DNA of 64,000 nucleotides, taken from the NCBI RefSeq assembly GCF_950295315.1, contig NC_080164.1, positions 113,466,390 through 113,530,389 of the forward strand. The letters run 5' to 3'. The notes under the pieces were generated by a model. It was not told the DNA's origin, ran no database searches, and saw only the letters and a program-made list of their open reading frames with translations. The stretch is from Erinaceus europaeus (taxonomy: Eukaryota; Chordata; Mammalia; Eulipotyphla; Erinaceidae). Made by a program: the position numbers and the translations under genes. Positions 63,413 to 64,000 of this stretch are shown piece by piece. Position 1 is the stretch's first letter. Each line of letters starts with the position of its first letter.

Positions 63413-63450
63413 ATGGGCGGTAGCACAGCCAGTTAAGCACACATGGTGCA
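63413..63450 (+). mobile_element. ErA SINE head scrap
   Basis: TGGGCGGTAGCACAGCCAGTTAAGC and ACATGGTGCAAA, only the first 40 bp of an ErA. Confidence 0.75.
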
Positions 63451-63559
63451 AATACAATTAACTATTTACTACATTAATCTGTCTTGGTGCCCATGTATAT
63501 AATATATAGCATAGGAGCTTATATAACTTCTGGGCCCCTAACAATATCAAGTTCCATTA

Positions 63560-63835
63560 ATTTTTTAAAAATATTTATTTATTTTCCCTTTTGTTGCCCT
63601 TGTTGTTTTTTTCATTGTTGTTGTAGTCATTGTTGTTGCTATTGATGTCGTTGTTAGATAGGACAGAGAGAAATGGAGAGAGGAGGGGGAGACAGAGAGG
63701 GGGAGAGAAAGACAGACATCTGCAGACCTGCTTCACCACCTGTGAATTGACTCCCCTGCAGGTGAGGAGCGGGGTGCTGGAACTGTGATCCTTACGTTGA
63801 TGTGCGCTTAACCCGCTGTGCTATCGCCCAACTCC
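63560..63835 (-). mobile_element. ErA SINE
   Basis: TTTTGTTGCCCTTGTTGTTTTT, GTTAGATAGGACAGAGAG, CGCTTAACCCGCTGTGCTATCG. Confidence 0.94.
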
Positions 63836-63970
63836 TTTTTTTTTTAATGATTTTTTTTTTTTAACCAGAGCACTGCTCTGGCTGGTGATGATACAGGGGG
63901 TTGAACCTGGGACTTCGGAGCCTCAGGCATGAGAGTTTCTTTGCATAACCATTATGCTATCTACCCCTTC
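63836..63970 (-). mobile_element. ErC SINE
   Basis: T-runs, AACCAGAGCACTGCTCTGGC, GTTGAACCTGGGACTTCGG, CATAACCATTATGCTATCTACC. Confidence 0.93.
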
Positions 63971-64000
63971 CCTCCATCAATTTTTTGTGGCTTCAGTTCA

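Overview
This is 64 kb of mammalian nuclear DNA built almost wholly from retroelements. I find no exon of a host protein-coding gene, no functional RNA gene and no bacterial-type feature. The repeats point to a hedgehog (Erinaceidae, probably Erinaceus). There are many tRNA-derived SINEs of lineage-specific type, an L1 lineage with its own 3' ends, and older layers shared by eutherians (MIR, L2, old L1, hAT fossils). The species call is an inference from remembered repeat consensus. The window is most likely intergenic or deep intronic.

Labels used here are mine. ErA is a tRNA-headed SINE of about 280 bp (320 bp in its long form); its tail carries CAACAA-rich sequence and GGGCAACAAAAGGGAA before AATAAA. 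ErB has the head GGGGCCAGGTGGTGGC and ends in CCAATAAATAAA. ErC is about 120 bp, with AGATAGCATAATGGTTATGC at the head and GAGCAGTGCTCTGG at the tail. ErD carries GCACATGTACCAGAGTGATG. ErE is an older SINE seen mostly on the minus strand. L1-A to L1-F are individual L1 copies. 'Long 3'UTR' means a distal 3'-terminal segment of about 1.2 kb carried by one L1 lineage.

Layout. 1-6054: L1-A (minus), broken by a 7SK snRNA pseudogene and by two later insertions of long-3'UTR L1 ends. 6086-8024: an L1 scrap, then L1-C with its long 3'UTR. 9462-10980: L1-D, a 5'-truncated copy with a short 3'UTR. 11-15 kb: SINE cluster and an hAT fossil. 15.57-17.38 kb: L1-E, the clearest copy joining an ORF2 end to a 1.37-kb 3'UTR. 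18.7-20.9 kb: L1-F, older and nested. 21-26 kb: ancient L1, SINEs, about 1.8 kb of unassigned sequence and a second hAT fossil. 27.3-28.6 kb: a probable LTR cut by three SINEs. 33.9-34.35 kb: a clear solo LTR. 34.36-40.03 kb: L1-B, essentially full length, with an intact ORF1 and a broken ORF2. 41-55 kb: dense SINEs, further long-3'UTR copies, simple repeats and MIR fossils. 55.9-56.2 kb: a polypyrimidine tract. 57.2-59.9 kb: an ancient L1 hit by three later insertions. 60-64 kb: a CCACA array, an L2 end, an old L1 end and SINEs.

How the parts relate. The only proteins that can be read are L1 ORF1 and ORF2. In L1 biology ORF1p binds RNA, and ORF2p supplies the endonuclease and reverse transcriptase that also move SINEs and RNA pseudogenes. 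Most young insertions here show target-site duplications of 9-19 bp and A-tails, as target-primed reverse transcription predicts. The points most worth following are the long-3'UTR L1 lineage, an ErC-like block inside the L1 5'UTR, a stop codon shared by two L1 copies, the tailless 7SK copy and the two LTRs. I did not find an undescribed multi-gene system.
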